Origin: Pseudomonas sp. S06B 330
GTDB lineage: Bacteria; Pseudomonadota; Gammaproteobacteria; Pseudomonadales; Pseudomonadaceae
Direction of reading: 5' to 3'
Assembly: GCF_002845275.2 (NCBI RefSeq)
Contig: NZ_CP088149.1
Span: forward strand, 4,274,501 to 4,338,500
DNA: 64,000 nucleotides
Each line of letters begins with the position of its first letter. Position 1 is the first letter of the stretch. Positions 1-8,356 of the stretch are shown here, piece by piece. The translations under genes were made by a program, and so were the position numbers. The notes under the pieces were generated by a model. It ran no database searches. It saw nothing but the letters and a program-made list of their open reading frames with translations, and was not told where the DNA came from.

Positions 1-223
1 AAAAACGCTTTACCGGATGACCACTGCCTCCGGCTTTCTCGTAGTTGGCGAGGCTATTGCCCTGCACGACAAAACCTTCAGCCGGCAACAAGAGGTTGAT
101 CGAGAACGCACTGCCCGACTGCTTCTGACAGTCTGTGCAATGGCACACGGCCGTGGTCAGTGGCGCCATGGCGCTGGAATAGTGGACGCTGCCGCACAGG
201 CAACCGCCATCGATAGTGGTCAT
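1..223 (-). CDS. GFA family protein (CENP-V/GFA domain), 3' part cut by the window edge
   Basis: Only the first 74 residues are present; the gene runs off the left edge. The start ATG at 223 follows an AAAGGAAG ribosome site. The N-terminus reads GGCLCGSVHY and is followed by CHCTDCQKQSG, the two cysteine clusters that bind zinc in the glutathione-dependent formaldehyde-activating enzyme (Gfa) fold. Most proteins of this family have no proven substrate, so formaldehyde metabolism should not be assumed. It lies on the same strand as the MFS/monooxygenase cluster to its right, with a 63-bp gap, and could be its last member. Confidence 0.85.
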   Translation of the reverse strand, partial: MTTIDGGCLCGSVHYSSAMAPLTTAVCHCTDCQKQSGSAFSINLLLPAEGFVVQGNSLANYEKAGGSGHPVKRF

Positions 224-286
224 GGGAACGCTTCCTTTGGGATGGAGTAAACAGGTGCGATTGCCGGCGCCTCAAGGCGCCGGACG

Positions 287-1708
287 CTAAAGCAAAGGCG
301 AATGACGGGGGCCGATCATCGTGTTCTGAGCAGGCGTGACAGCCTTGGGCTTCCACACAGCGGCGTGACGCTCGGTGTGCCGGAACGAGGTAAAACCAAT
401 GCTGAACCAGAAACAGGCCAACAGCCCCGACAGCAGGCAGACAATCAACATCGCGTACTTAATCGCTGCCAGATCATGCAGCACATGATCAGTCAGCAAG
501 CCAACGGCGACGGGGCCCAATCCAGCACCCAGCAGATTGATCATGCCGGTGTACATTGCCGCGAACTGGCCGCGCATCGGTGCCGGAGCACTCTCTTGAA
601 TCGCCGCCGGCCCGGCACCAAAGAAGATGAACCAGAACGGGCAAGAAATCGCGAGAAAGATCAGCGCCAACTGGGCCGTGGGCATCAGCAACATCAACGA
701 GCTGCTCAAGGTCAGACCAAAGCCGCCGACCACCGCAACCCGCAAATTGCCATGCATCACACCTCGCTTGCGCCAGTAGTCGCCCAGCCAACTGCCGACC
801 AGCGCCCCCAAGGGCCCGAGAAAACACAGAAACAGGCCTAACTGCTTACCGATTTCGGCATAGGTCCAGGCGAACTCGCGAACGAAAAACGTCGGCACCC
901 AACTGCTCATCGCGTACACACCCATGTAGAAAAAACCACCGCCCAGCATCAACGCTGAATAGCTTCTACGGTTCGAGCGAAGAAAGGCCATGACCTCTGA
1001 AAACGGCAACTGACTCGCGCCAGCCATGCGCTGTTGAGCGGTGTTTTTTCGGGTCCTGGGCTCGGGAATAACCGTCACCATCAAAGCGATCAGAAGCCCT
1101 GGCAGACCAATAGTCAGGAACGTTAGTTGCCAGGCCTCTAACTTGCCCAGCAGTGGCAATGTGGGCGCTGCAGCGGTGAACACCCCCAACACCGTGCCGC
1201 CGATGAGCAAACCGGCGCCCGCCCCGAACGGGCCGGCAGCACCAAAAATACCCAGTGCTTTACCCCGCCGGTGAGGAGGAAACAGATCGGCCAGCAATGA
1301 CACCGTGCCAGGAATCAGCACCGCTTCGCCGACTGCTACGCCAATACGCGCCAGCAGCAGATGCCAATAGTCACTGGCCAAGCCGCCCGCCGCCGTGGCC
1401 AGGCACCACAGAGCGATCCCCACGGCAATCACCATGCGGCGGTTGCCGTGGTCAACCAAACGAGCAATGGGCATCCCCACCACGGCGTAGAACGCCGCGA
1501 AGGTGAAGCCATGCAACAGCCCCATCAAGGTATCGCTGACACCCAGCGAGTGCTGGATTGGACCGACCAGCAAGGTCAGGATTTGCCGGTCCATGATGGA
1601 GAAAACATAAGCCAGCAGCAGGGTGCACACGGCATACCACGCACTGTGTCGGCTCACACCCAGCCAGGGTTGCTCACCGAGCACGCTAGCATCGGACTTC
1701 TGGGACAT
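287..1708 (-). CDS. MFS transporter, spinster-like
   Basis: A 473-residue polytopic inner-membrane protein with about 12 predicted hydrophobic segments. The N-terminal MDRQIL (near residue 40), the loop VDHGNRR after TM2/3 and the GEAVLIPGTVSLLADLFPP stretch are typical of the spinster-like branch of the major facilitator superfamily. In Pseudomonas and relatives this branch often sits with catabolic oxygenases for aromatic or other organic acids. The direction of transport and the substrate are not visible. It lies 80 bp downstream of the flavin reductase on the same strand and is probably cotranscribed with it and the monooxygenase, as the uptake or export step for their substrate. Confidence 0.85.
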   Translation of the reverse strand: MSQKSDASVLGEQPWLGVSRHSAWYAVCTLLLAYVFSIMDRQILTLLVGPIQHSLGVSDTLMGLLHGFTFAAFYAVVGMPIARLVDHGNRRMVIAVGIALWCLATAAGGLASDYWHLLLARIGVAVGEAVLIPGTVSLLADLFPPHRRGKALGIFGAAGPFGAGAGLLIGGTVLGVFTAAAPTLPLLGKLEAWQLTFLTIGLPGLLIALMVTVIPEPRTRKNTAQQRMAGASQLPFSEVMAFLRSNRRSYSALMLGGGFFYMGVYAMSSWVPTFFVREFAWTYAEIGKQLGLFLCFLGPLGALVGSWLGDYWRKRGVMHGNLRVAVVGGFGLTLSSSLMLLMPTAQLALIFLAISCPFWFIFFGAGPAAIQESAPAPMRGQFAAMYTGMINLLGAGLGPVAVGLLTDHVLHDLAAIKYAMLIVCLLSGLLACFWFSIGFTSFRHTERHAAVWKPKAVTPAQNTMIGPRHSPLL

Positions 1709-1788
1709 GGTTGTGCCTCGTTGTTCTTATTTTTAACGGAGGAGTGCAAACACTCGCCCCTTGGCTCAGGCCGCGGGGCGAGCCCTGG

Positions 1789-2796
1789 TTAACCGTGTGT
1801 TCCGTCCTTGCAACTGGCCTGCGTCCAGATGTTATTTTCGCGCCAGAAGTTTTCCTTGCGCCAGTACGCCGGCAAACCACTGCCCGTCGAGCGAATGACT
1901 CGCTTGAGCAGCACTTTCAGCAGTTGTGCCTCTTCGAAGTTCAATGCTTGTTCTGCAGACGTTTCGGCGGCCTTGGCAAACGCCAATAACTCAATAGCAA
2001 AGCGCCGTCCCTGCTCAGTGAAATGCACCCGTCGATCTTGGTCGCAAACAATCAGGCTGCGATCGATTAACGGCTGCAGGTCTTTCGCCGAAACCCCCTG
2101 CCCCGATATCGCAACGAGATGCTGCAGATCCGCCAGGGTGCGGCCATCGCCCATGCTGAGCACTGTCAGCAACTCGTAGTCAATGTCTCGCAGGCCCTGC
2201 TCCTTGAGGCGCTCTCGAATCGGCATGAGCAATTGGTAATAGGTACGGCCCAACAGAAAACCAAGCCAGTCGTCTTCGAAGCTCGAGCTGTCGCCCTCAA
2301 GCACGCTGTTCTTCTTGAGCAGCAGACTGTAGCCACCGCTGTGGAAGACAAGAGGCGACTTGTCGAAGCTGTCGAAGGCCACCACTTCACCAACGAAAAT
2401 GATGTGATCGCCGCCCTCATAGCGGTAGGTAGTCCGGCACTGAAAACGGGCCGAACAGCCTTCGAGCAACGGTATCTCACCCGGACCACGTTGCAGGGAT
2501 AGTGTGGCGAACTTGTCTTCACCCCGTTTGGCAAAACGGTTCGACAGCGACTCCTGATCTGCCGAGAGAATATGCACCGCGAAGTGCTCGGCATCGATAA
2601 AGGCCGATGCGCTTGACGAGGTCTTGCTCAGGCTCCACAGCACCATCGGCGGCTCAAGCGAAACTGAATTGAAGCTGTTAGCGGTCAGGCCATAATCCTG
2701 TCCGTCCTCTCCACGGGTGGTGACAATAGTCACACCCGTGGTGAACGCCCCAAGCGCCTGGCGGAACTGCTTGGGATCGATATGGGAGGTGTTCAT
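1789..2796 (-). CDS. Flavin reductase with C-terminal MarR-like domain (two-component monooxygenase reductase)
   Basis: 335 residues. Residues about 10-165 are a flavin reductase (FMN-binding split barrel): FRQALGAFTTGVTIVTT at the start, NSFNSVSLEPPMVLWSL in the flavin site, and HIIFVGEVVAF later. Residues about 175-310 look like a MarR-type winged helix (RDIDYELLTVLS...VHFTEQGRRFA). The same architecture is known in the C1 reductase of Acinetobacter p-hydroxyphenylacetate hydroxylase, where the C-terminal domain is an effector-controlled autoinhibitor of flavin reduction. By inference this protein supplies reduced FMN to the adjacent LLM monooxygenase and may sense the substrate directly. 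The partner gene lies 56 bp upstream on the same strand. Confidence 0.85.
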   Translation of the reverse strand: MNTSHIDPKQFRQALGAFTTGVTIVTTRGEDGQDYGLTANSFNSVSLEPPMVLWSLSKTSSSASAFIDAEHFAVHILSADQESLSNRFAKRGEDKFATLSLQRGPGEIPLLEGCSARFQCRTTYRYEGGDHIIFVGEVVAFDSFDKSPLVFHSGGYSLLLKKNSVLEGDSSSFEDDWLGFLLGRTYYQLLMPIRERLKEQGLRDIDYELLTVLSMGDGRTLADLQHLVAISGQGVSAKDLQPLIDRSLIVCDQDRRVHFTEQGRRFAIELLAFAKAAETSAEQALNFEEAQLLKVLLKRVIRSTGSGLPAYWRKENFWRENNIWTQASCKDGTHG

Positions 2797-2852
2797 TGGC
2801 GTGCTCCATCGCTGCCGGGGCGGCAGCGAATTGTCGTCGTAGGTTCAAAAAA

Positions 2853-3914
2853 TCAGCGGTTCAGCAGCGGCATGACCAGACGGCCAAAGCGCTCGGCTTC
2901 TTCATGATGGGGGTAGCCGGAAAGGCAGAACCCGCTACAACCTGCGTCGACGAACGCCATTAATTGATCCGCGACCTGCTGTGGATTGCCGACCACCGCA
3001 ACGCCCGCACCAGGACGAACTTCCGTGATACCAGTCCACAGGTGCGGAGTCATCTTGCGGCCCACGGTCTGGGACAGTTCTTTCTGCCGTTGGTTGGCCA
3101 CAGACTCTGCCATCATCGTCTTGACCTCAGACAGCCAGGTCGGATCTGCGCCGGTGACCAACGCATCGGCCGCAGCCCAGGCTTCTTCTTCGGTTTCTCG
3201 GCAGATGATTTGCAGCCGCATGGCGAACTCAATTTCCTCGCCTCGACCGTACTTCGCTGCGCGCTCACGCATCTCCTGGATTTGTTCGGCGATGCGCTCC
3301 GGGTAATCACCCCAGAACAGGTGAACAGCCGCGTGCTTGGCGGAAATCTCCGCAGCCTGCTCTGAACCGCCGCCAAGGAAAAAGGGCGGGTGCGGCTGCT
3401 GGAAGTTCTCCAGGGTCTTTCTCGGCCCGTGCACTTGATAGTACTTGCCGTTGTACTCGACCCCCTCCTCTGTCCACAGGCGTTTCATCAGCTCGACCTC
3501 TTCCTCCATCTGCTCGTAACGCGCTTCCTTGGAGCTGATCGAGCCTTCAGCGTACGCGTCTTTTTCACTGAGGCCAGCGATCAGGTTGACGTAGATACGG
3601 CCTTGGGAAAGTTGGTCGAAGGTGGAAAACATCCGCGCCTGCGCCACAGGATGGATGATGCCGGGCTTCACAGCGACCAATGCTTTGAGTTTTGTCGTAC
3701 GCGAGATCAGGAACGAGGCAGTGACCCAAGCGTCCCAGCAGTATGGGGTGACCGGCACCAGCACATAATCGAAACCGGCGTCTTCAGCAGACCTCCCCAC
3801 CCGCTCAAAATGCTCCATCGATTGCGCAACACTTTTGCTCGGATCACTGAACGCCGTGGTGTCACCAAATGTCGGGATGAACCAACCAAATTGCAGCTTT
3901 TTATTGTTATTCAT
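2853..3914 (-). CDS. LLM-class FMNH2-dependent monooxygenase, SsuD-like
   Basis: 353-residue TIM-barrel protein of the bacterial-luciferase-like family. Visible family features are FGWFIPTFGD at the N-terminus, the barrel segment VAVKPGIIHPVAQARMFSTF, GRIYVNLIAG, the phosphate-binding FFLGGGSEQAAEISAKHA and a C-terminal GCSGFCLSGYPHHEEAERFG close to SsuD/SfnG-type enzymes. Such enzymes use reduced FMN from a separate reductase to oxygenate sulfonates, sulfones, amines or heterocycles. The substrate here cannot be read from sequence, and no ssuA/B/C or other sulfur genes are adjacent. It is first in the leftward operon and divergent from a LysR regulator with an 86-bp shared promoter region. 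Confidence 0.85.
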   Translation of the reverse strand: MNNNKKLQFGWFIPTFGDTTAFSDPSKSVAQSMEHFERVGRSAEDAGFDYVLVPVTPYCWDAWVTASFLISRTTKLKALVAVKPGIIHPVAQARMFSTFDQLSQGRIYVNLIAGLSEKDAYAEGSISSKEARYEQMEEEVELMKRLWTEEGVEYNGKYYQVHGPRKTLENFQQPHPPFFLGGGSEQAAEISAKHAAVHLFWGDYPERIAEQIQEMRERAAKYGRGEEIEFAMRLQIICRETEEEAWAAADALVTGADPTWLSEVKTMMAESVANQRQKELSQTVGRKMTPHLWTGITEVRPGAGVAVVGNPQQVADQLMAFVDAGCSGFCLSGYPHHEEAERFGRLVMPLLNR

Positions 3915-4000
3915 GATGTGTGCTCTCGTACGAATGAACGATGCGATGCACTAAATCAAACCCTCGACAATGGGGGAAATGAATATGTAACATTTATGGT

Positions 4001-4915
4001 ATGCACAATATAAATACAAAAACGCTAGACCTGAATTTACTGGTGGTGTTTGCCACGTTGTGGGACACCCGTAACGTCACGCGCGCAGGCGAACGCCTGG
4101 CACTGAGCCAATCCGCCGTGAGCCATGCACTGCGCCGCTTGCGCGAACGCCTGGATGATGAGCTGTTCGTGTTGGGCAGCAGCGGCCTGGTGCCGACGCC
4201 ACGGGCGATGGAACTGATTGCTCCGGTGCGTGAAGCGCTGGAAAAAATCGACCAGGCGTTGCAAGGCGGTGATGCCTTTGTGCCCGCTACAACGCAGCGC
4301 AAATTCCGCATCGCTGCGGGCGATTTCGTCGAGTTTCTGATCCTGCCGAAGTTGATCCAGTACATCTCCCATCAAGCACAGGGGGTGATGATTGAAGTGG
4401 TACCGCTGCCTGCGACCAACGGCCTGTCGACAATGCTGGAAAGCGGCGAGATCGATCTGGTGATCAATACCCCCATGACACTTGGCGCTGGGCTGCGCCA
4501 TGAGCACATCACCGCTATCCAATTGGTGACGATGATCTGGGCCCGTGAAGGCGTTCCACCTGGGCGTTTCCCCTTGGAGCTCTATCTGCAGCGACCACAA
4601 GTGATGATCGAGGTGCATCAGCGTACTGGCAATATCATCGACCGAACCCTCAATGACCAGGGCCTGGAACGACGCATTGGTGCGCTGGTGCAAAATTTTA
4701 TGGCGATGCCGGTGATCGCGGCGCAAACCGGCTACATCTGCAATTTACCGAAACTGATCGCTCAGGTGTTTGCGGACAATTTCGGCCTCAGCTGTCATGA
4801 ACCACCCGTGGAGTTCCCTGAACCTGAATTGGTTGCGTATTGGCACACTCGATACGATGCAGACCCTGGCCTGATCTGGTTACGAGAACGTGTGAAGAAC
4901 TGCATCTTGGCCTGA
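4001..4915 (+). CDS. LysR-family transcriptional regulator
   Basis: 304 residues. The N-terminal winged helix spans about residues 8-65 (LDLNLLVVFATLWDTRNVTR, then LALSQSAVSHALRRLRERL), followed by a periplasmic-binding-like effector domain. The LxxLxxxFxxL pattern with ATPRA-like TPRAMELI is the NodD/LinR-type subgroup, which often controls aromatic catabolism. The ATG at 4001 has a poor Shine-Dalgarno. It is divergent from the monooxygenase operon, the classical arrangement for a LysR activator controlling its neighbour, so it very likely regulates 287-3914 in response to the pathway substrate. The intergenic segment 3915-4000 is AT-rich. Confidence 0.9.
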   Translation: MHNINTKTLDLNLLVVFATLWDTRNVTRAGERLALSQSAVSHALRRLRERLDDELFVLGSSGLVPTPRAMELIAPVREALEKIDQALQGGDAFVPATTQRKFRIAAGDFVEFLILPKLIQYISHQAQGVMIEVVPLPATNGLSTMLESGEIDLVINTPMTLGAGLRHEHITAIQLVTMIWAREGVPPGRFPLELYLQRPQVMIEVHQRTGNIIDRTLNDQGLERRIGALVQNFMAMPVIAAQTGYICNLPKLIAQVFADNFGLSCHEPPVEFPEPELVAYWHTRYDADPGLIWLRERVKNCILA

Positions 4916-4980
4916 GGGAACTGAGCCTGTCGCTGTAGGCGACGGCGTGGTTCAACAGTACTGAAGGGCTGAGTTATATG

Positions 4981-5057
4981 GTGTCCCAGGGCAGGTTCGA
5001 ACTGCCAACCTTCCCCTTAGGAGGGGGATGCTCTATCCAATTGAGCTACTGAGACAC
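4981..5057 (-). tRNA. tRNA-Arg(CCT)
   Basis: Cloverleaf read on the minus strand. The acceptor GTGTCTC pairs with the 3' arm GGGACAC, the T-loop is GTTCGAAC, and the anticodon loop CTCCTAA gives anticodon CCT (reads AGG). The 77-nt gene is unlinked to the other tRNAs of the window. Confidence 0.93.
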
Positions 5058-5288
5058 AAGCGCCGGCAACGAGCGTTGCGCGGCAGAGGACGGCGTGCAT
5101 GTTAACCAGCACGTCGGCATTTGTCATGTCATCCGTGGGGCTTTTTGCCTGTAGCCATTTTGCACCTGCAGGTGCGGATCGTGCATTCTGCAACAAGGCA
5201 GCAGGCCATCATTGCAGATTGCACGGGGCTGTTACTTAAAAAGTATCTCAAGTCATTGATTTTAAAGGATTAAACCAAAGAAAAAGGC
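5058..5288. other. Intergenic region with no recognised gene
   Basis: About 230 bp between tRNA-Arg(CCT) and the sigma54-like promoter. I see no ORF with protein-like character and no tRNA or clear terminator. The right part is AT-rich (around 5230-5285), as expected for promoter-proximal DNA. Confidence 0.5.
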
Positions 5289-5304
5289 TGGCATGCCGTG
5301 TGCA
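5289..5304 (+). promoter_or_regulatory. Candidate sigma54 (-24/-12) promoter
   Basis: TGGCATGCCGTGTGCA matches the RpoN consensus TGGCAC-R-N4-TTGCW, with the invariant GG and GC dinucleotides at correct spacing. Transcription would start near 5316, about 45 bp before the ATG of the 72-residue ORF. No enhancer site was identified. Confidence 0.5.
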
Positions 5305-5361
5305 ACACCTACTCCATAAAAAAGTGCCCGGCAACCGCCCTCACCCTGTGGAGTATGCCTG

Positions 5362-5580
5362 ATGAACCGCTCATTGCTCCTGCTTAACGCCCTGGCATTG
5401 GCCATACTGGTGGGGTTGATAATGCAACCGGAAGGTTCCGCTGCAGCGTTCCAGGGGCAACCAATACCATCGATACCTGCGCAAAAGGCAGTATTTGACG
5501 CTCAAGCAGAAAAGCCGCCTGCTGCGACCCAGCCTTCCCTGCTGCAACCCAGCGCCCCGCAGGAGCGCTTGGTGTTCTAA
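5362..5580 (+). CDS. Small hypothetical protein with N-terminal hydrophobic segment
   Basis: 72 residues. An N-terminal hydrophobic stretch (about residues 4-20, LLLLNALALAILVGLIM) is either a signal peptide or a membrane anchor. It is followed by a Pro/Ala/Gln-rich, probably disordered tail ending in QERLVF. A GGAG sequence precedes the ATG. It belongs to no family I recognise. Support for a real gene comes from the start signal, the upstream sigma54-like promoter and the tight convergent packing with phnN (4-bp gap). Confidence 0.6.
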   Translation: MNRSLLLLNALALAILVGLIMQPEGSAAAFQGQPIPSIPAQKAVFDAQAEKPPAATQPSLLQPSAPQERLVF

Positions 5581-5584
5581 AGGC

Positions 5585-6196
5585 TCATCCACTGGCGAGC
5601 ACGCCCTGCTCCCGCAACAGGTCAAGCAAGCGCGCCACGGCCTCATCAAGGCTCGTGGAATTGTCCAACAGGTGCACGCCGTGATCAGCGACGCTCAATT
5701 GCTGACTGCGCGCCAGACGCTGCTCAATGTCCTCAAGCGCTTCCCGGCCACGGGCAAGCAAACGCTGGCGTAGGACGTGTGGTTCGACGCTGAGCAAAAT
5801 TGCCAGAAGATCAGGATATTGCTGCCGTGCTTGCGCCAAGTGTGCGCGTGATCCATTGACCAGGACTGCTCTGCCCTGCGCCAACCAGTTGTCGATTTGC
5901 ACCGGGATTCCATACGCCAGGCCATTGGCCCGCCAATGCAAGGCGAACTCGCCCTCGGCACACAGCTGTTCAAAGCGTTCGCAGGAAACGCCAACAGCAT
6001 CTTCACCTTTGGCTTCAGCCGAACGGGTGATCACCCGCCGTGCGACAACCACATTGTGAGTGTCTAACGTTGCCCTGGCAGCATCGATCAGTGAGTCCTT
6101 GCCAGAACCGGAAGGCCCCATCAAATAGATCAGGCGCCCAGGGAGTGCTGTACGAGGGTCGGCGCTTGCGTCATGCTGCATAGCCACTATGCTCAT
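5585..6196 (-). CDS. phnN: Ribose 1,5-bisphosphate phosphokinase PhnN
   Basis: 203 residues, a guanylate-kinase-like P-loop kinase. The Walker A GPSGSGKDS is at about residues 27-35, and ARRVITRSAEAKGEDAVGV resembles the PhnN/Gmk substrate lid. PhnN phosphorylates ribose 1,5-bisphosphate to PRPP, the last step of C-P lyase phosphonate catabolism, and gives a bypass route to NAD. The start could also be the in-frame ATG at 6181. No other phn gene lies in the window, so it is either a stand-alone phnN or the end of a cluster disrupted here; the neighbours (small ORF, amrZ) are unrelated. Confidence 0.85.
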   Translation of the reverse strand: MSIVAMQHDASADPRTALPGRLIYLMGPSGSGKDSLIDAARATLDTHNVVVARRVITRSAEAKGEDAVGVSCERFEQLCAEGEFALHWRANGLAYGIPVQIDNWLAQGRAVLVNGSRAHLAQARQQYPDLLAILLSVEPHVLRQRLLARGREALEDIEQRLARSQQLSVADHGVHLLDNSTSLDEAVARLLDLLREQGVLASG

Positions 6197-6299
6197 CGGT
6201 AAGGAAGCCTGCGCATTCTAGACGCTTTCCATGGCCTTTTTCGCCTATTGCCTACGGACTTAGCAAAAGGTCCCGACGGGCCGCAAAAGGAAAAAATGA

Positions 6300-6328
6300 T
6301 AACTTTTCAAACCAGTGCTCATTTCTGA
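6300..6328 (+). promoter_or_regulatory. Candidate AlgU (sigma22)-type promoter of amrZ
   Basis: TAACTT at 6300-6305 and TCTGA at 6324-6328 resemble the AlgU consensus GAACTT-N16/17-TCTGA, with an 18-nt spacer, one longer than ideal. In P. aeruginosa amrZ is AlgU-dependent, which supports the call. The -35 is imperfect. Confidence 0.4.
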
Positions 6329-6339
6329 TAATTGGTACT

Positions 6340-6350
6340 GGCAAAACGCC
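6340..6350 (+). promoter_or_regulatory. Candidate AmrZ autoregulatory site
   Basis: GGCAAAACGCC resembles the published AmrZ binding motif (TGGCAAAACGCC type). It sits just downstream of the putative -10, where bound AmrZ could block its own transcription; AmrZ/AlgZ autorepression is known in P. aeruginosa. The assignment rests on motif recall only. Confidence 0.45.
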
Positions 6351-6524
6351 TTTACCCGACTCAATATTTGTCACAGAATTGACGCCAAGGAACCGGCGAC
6401 AATGAGGCATGATTCTCACCTCATTCACAATTCAGGTTGAACATTTTGTCGCCGTGATGGTCGTACTGAAATCGTGCGGCCAATTTCGAGAACCGCTTCC
6501 CCTGAACTAAAACCGGTCAATTAT

Positions 6525-6851
6525 ATGCGCCCAATGAAACAGGCTGTTTACTCAAGCCGCACCGCTGACAAATTCGTCGTCCGCCTCCCCGACGGAATGC
6601 GTGAGCGCATTGCCGAGGTAGCGCGCCACCATCATCGCAGCATGAACTCGGAAATCATCGCCCGCCTGGAACAGAGCCTGATCCAGGAAGGAGCCCTGGG
6701 TGACGAGCTGAGCATGCGCCTGGACAGCCCGGAGCTGTCGCTGCACGAACGTGAGTTGCTGCAACGCTTCCGTCAACTTTCCCACCGCCAGCAGAACGCT
6801 CTGGTGGCCTTGATTGCCCACGACGTCGAGATGGCAGCTGACGCCTCCTGA
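6525..6851 (+). CDS. amrZ: Ribbon-helix-helix regulator AmrZ
   Basis: 108 residues, nearly the same length and sequence order as P. aeruginosa AmrZ (formerly AlgZ). The ribbon and first helix are [20 protein letters not shown], then [17 protein letters not shown], with a C-terminal tetramerisation region [18 protein letters not shown]. An Arc-type dimer/tetramer, it activates alginate and represses motility and many biofilm and c-di-GMP genes. The start MRPMKQ was preferred over an in-frame upstream ATG at 6474 because it matches the family N-terminus. An inverted repeat CGGCGACAA...TTGTCGCCG (6394-6402 and 6446-6454) lies in its leader. A terminator follows at once. Confidence 0.93.
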   Translation: MRPMKQAVYSSRTADKFVVRLPDGMRERIAEVARHHHRSMNSEIIARLEQSLIQEGALGDELSMRLDSPELSLHERELLQRFRQLSHRQQNALVALIAHDVEMAADAS

Positions 6852-6867
6852 AGACTGACCCGCAATT

Positions 6868-6895
6868 GAAAAAGCCAGCGTAAGCTGGCTTTTTT
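6868..6895 (+). terminator. Rho-independent terminator after amrZ (probably bidirectional)
   Basis: AAAAAGCCAGC-GTAA-GCTGGCTTTTTT forms a hairpin with an 8-bp stem flanked by A and T tracts. It lies between the convergent amrZ and mgtE genes, so it can serve both. Confidence 0.9.
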
Positions 6896-6913
6896 GTGTC
6901 TGGGCTATGGCAC

Positions 6914-8356
6914 TTACAACAGGAAGATCGTCGCCAACCCGAGGAAGATAAAGAACCCGCCGCTATCGGTCACGGCCGTGATCATCACACTGGCGCCCAT
7001 GGCCGGATCACGCCCCAGGCGCGCCAGGGTCATCGGAATCAGTACGCCCATCAGCGCCGCCAGCAGCAGGTTGAGGGTCATCGCCGCAGTCATCACCACA
7101 CCCAGTGACCAACTGCCGTACAACAGGTACGCGACCACGCCGATCACACCGCCCCACACCAGGCCGTTGATCAAGGCAACAGCCAGCTCCTTGCGCATCA
7201 GTCGCGAGGTGTTGCCAGGGCTGACCTGATCGAGCGCCATGGCCCGCACAATCATGGTAATCGTCTGGTTACCGGAGTTGCCGCCGATACCCGCCACAAT
7301 CGGCATCAGCGCCGCCAATGCCACCAGTTTCTCGATTGAGCCCTCAAACAGGCCGATCACACGCGAGGCCACAAACGCCGTAATCAGGTTGATCGCCAGC
7401 CACGCCCAACGGTTGCGCAACGAACGCCAGACCGAGGCAAAGATGTCTTCCTCTTCGCGCAGACCGGCCATGTTCAGCACTTCGGTCTCGCTCTCTTCAC
7501 GAATCAGGTCGACCATTTCGTCGATAGTCAGACGGCCGATCAGGCGACCGTTCTTGTCTACCACGGGCGCCGATACCAGGTCGTACCGTTCGAACGCCTG
7601 GGCAGCGTCGTAGGCGTCCTCTTCCGGCTGGAACAGTACCGGGTCGTCCGCCATGACGTCGGCGACTTTCTTCTCGGGGTCGTTAACCAGCAGGCGCTTG
7701 ATTGGCAGCACGCCCTTGAGAATGCCGTCATAGTCGACAACGAACAGTTTGTCGGTATGCCCCGGCAGCTCTTTGAGCCGGCGTAGGTAACGCAATACTA
7801 CTTCCAGGCTGACGTCTTCGCGGATGGTGACCATCTCGAAGTCCATCAACGCACCGACCTGCTCCTCGTCATAGCTCAGCGCGGAGCGAACACGCTCACG
7901 TTGCTGGGCATCGAGGGTTTCCATCAGCTCATGGACAACGTCACGCGGCAACTCAGGCGCCAGGTCAGCCAGCTCGTCGGCGTCCATTTCCTTGGCAGCA
8001 GCGAGCAGCTCATGATCGTCCATGTCGGCGATCAGGGTTTCACGAACCGAGTCGGATACTTCCAGGAGGATGTCGCCGTCGCGCTCGGCCTTGACCAGTT
8101 GCCAGACGGTCAGACGATCGTCCAGGGGCAAGGCTTCAAGAATGTAGGCGACGTCGGCAGAGTGCAGATCATCGAGCTTGCGCTGCAGCTCAACGAGGTT
8201 CTGGCGGTGAACGAGGTTTTCTACCAGGTCATGGTGATGACCCTCCTGACGGTGCGTCAGGTCTTCGACCACGCGTTGACGCTGCAGCAGTTCGACCACC
8301 TGGGCCAGGCGATCCTGCAAGCTCTCTTGCGTCTTTTTTGCTTCGATTTCAGTCAT
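6914..8356 (-). CDS. mgtE: Magnesium transporter MgtE
   Basis: 480 residues from the ATG at 8356, chosen over the longer frame because GGAG precedes it and the family start is near MTEIEAKK. Domain order is the N-terminal superhelical domain (about 30-145, with LEALPLDDRLTVWQLV), two CBS domains (about 150-270, YDLVSAPVVDKNGRLIGRL) and five membrane helices forming the pore (about 300-480), with GNSGNQTITMIVRAMALDQ the conserved pore signature. Cytosolic CBS and N domains gate the channel closed when Mg2+ is high. It is monocistronic between amrZ (convergent) and a tRNA cluster. Confidence 0.93.
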   Translation of the reverse strand: MTEIEAKKTQESLQDRLAQVVELLQRQRVVEDLTHRQEGHHHDLVENLVHRQNLVELQRKLDDLHSADVAYILEALPLDDRLTVWQLVKAERDGDILLEVSDSVRETLIADMDDHELLAAAKEMDADELADLAPELPRDVVHELMETLDAQQRERVRSALSYDEEQVGALMDFEMVTIREDVSLEVVLRYLRRLKELPGHTDKLFVVDYDGILKGVLPIKRLLVNDPEKKVADVMADDPVLFQPEEDAYDAAQAFERYDLVSAPVVDKNGRLIGRLTIDEMVDLIREESETEVLNMAGLREEEDIFASVWRSLRNRWAWLAINLITAFVASRVIGLFEGSIEKLVALAALMPIVAGIGGNSGNQTITMIVRAMALDQVSPGNTSRLMRKELAVALINGLVWGGVIGVVAYLLYGSWSLGVVMTAAMTLNLLLAALMGVLIPMTLARLGRDPAMGASVMITAVTDSGGFFIFLGLATIFLL

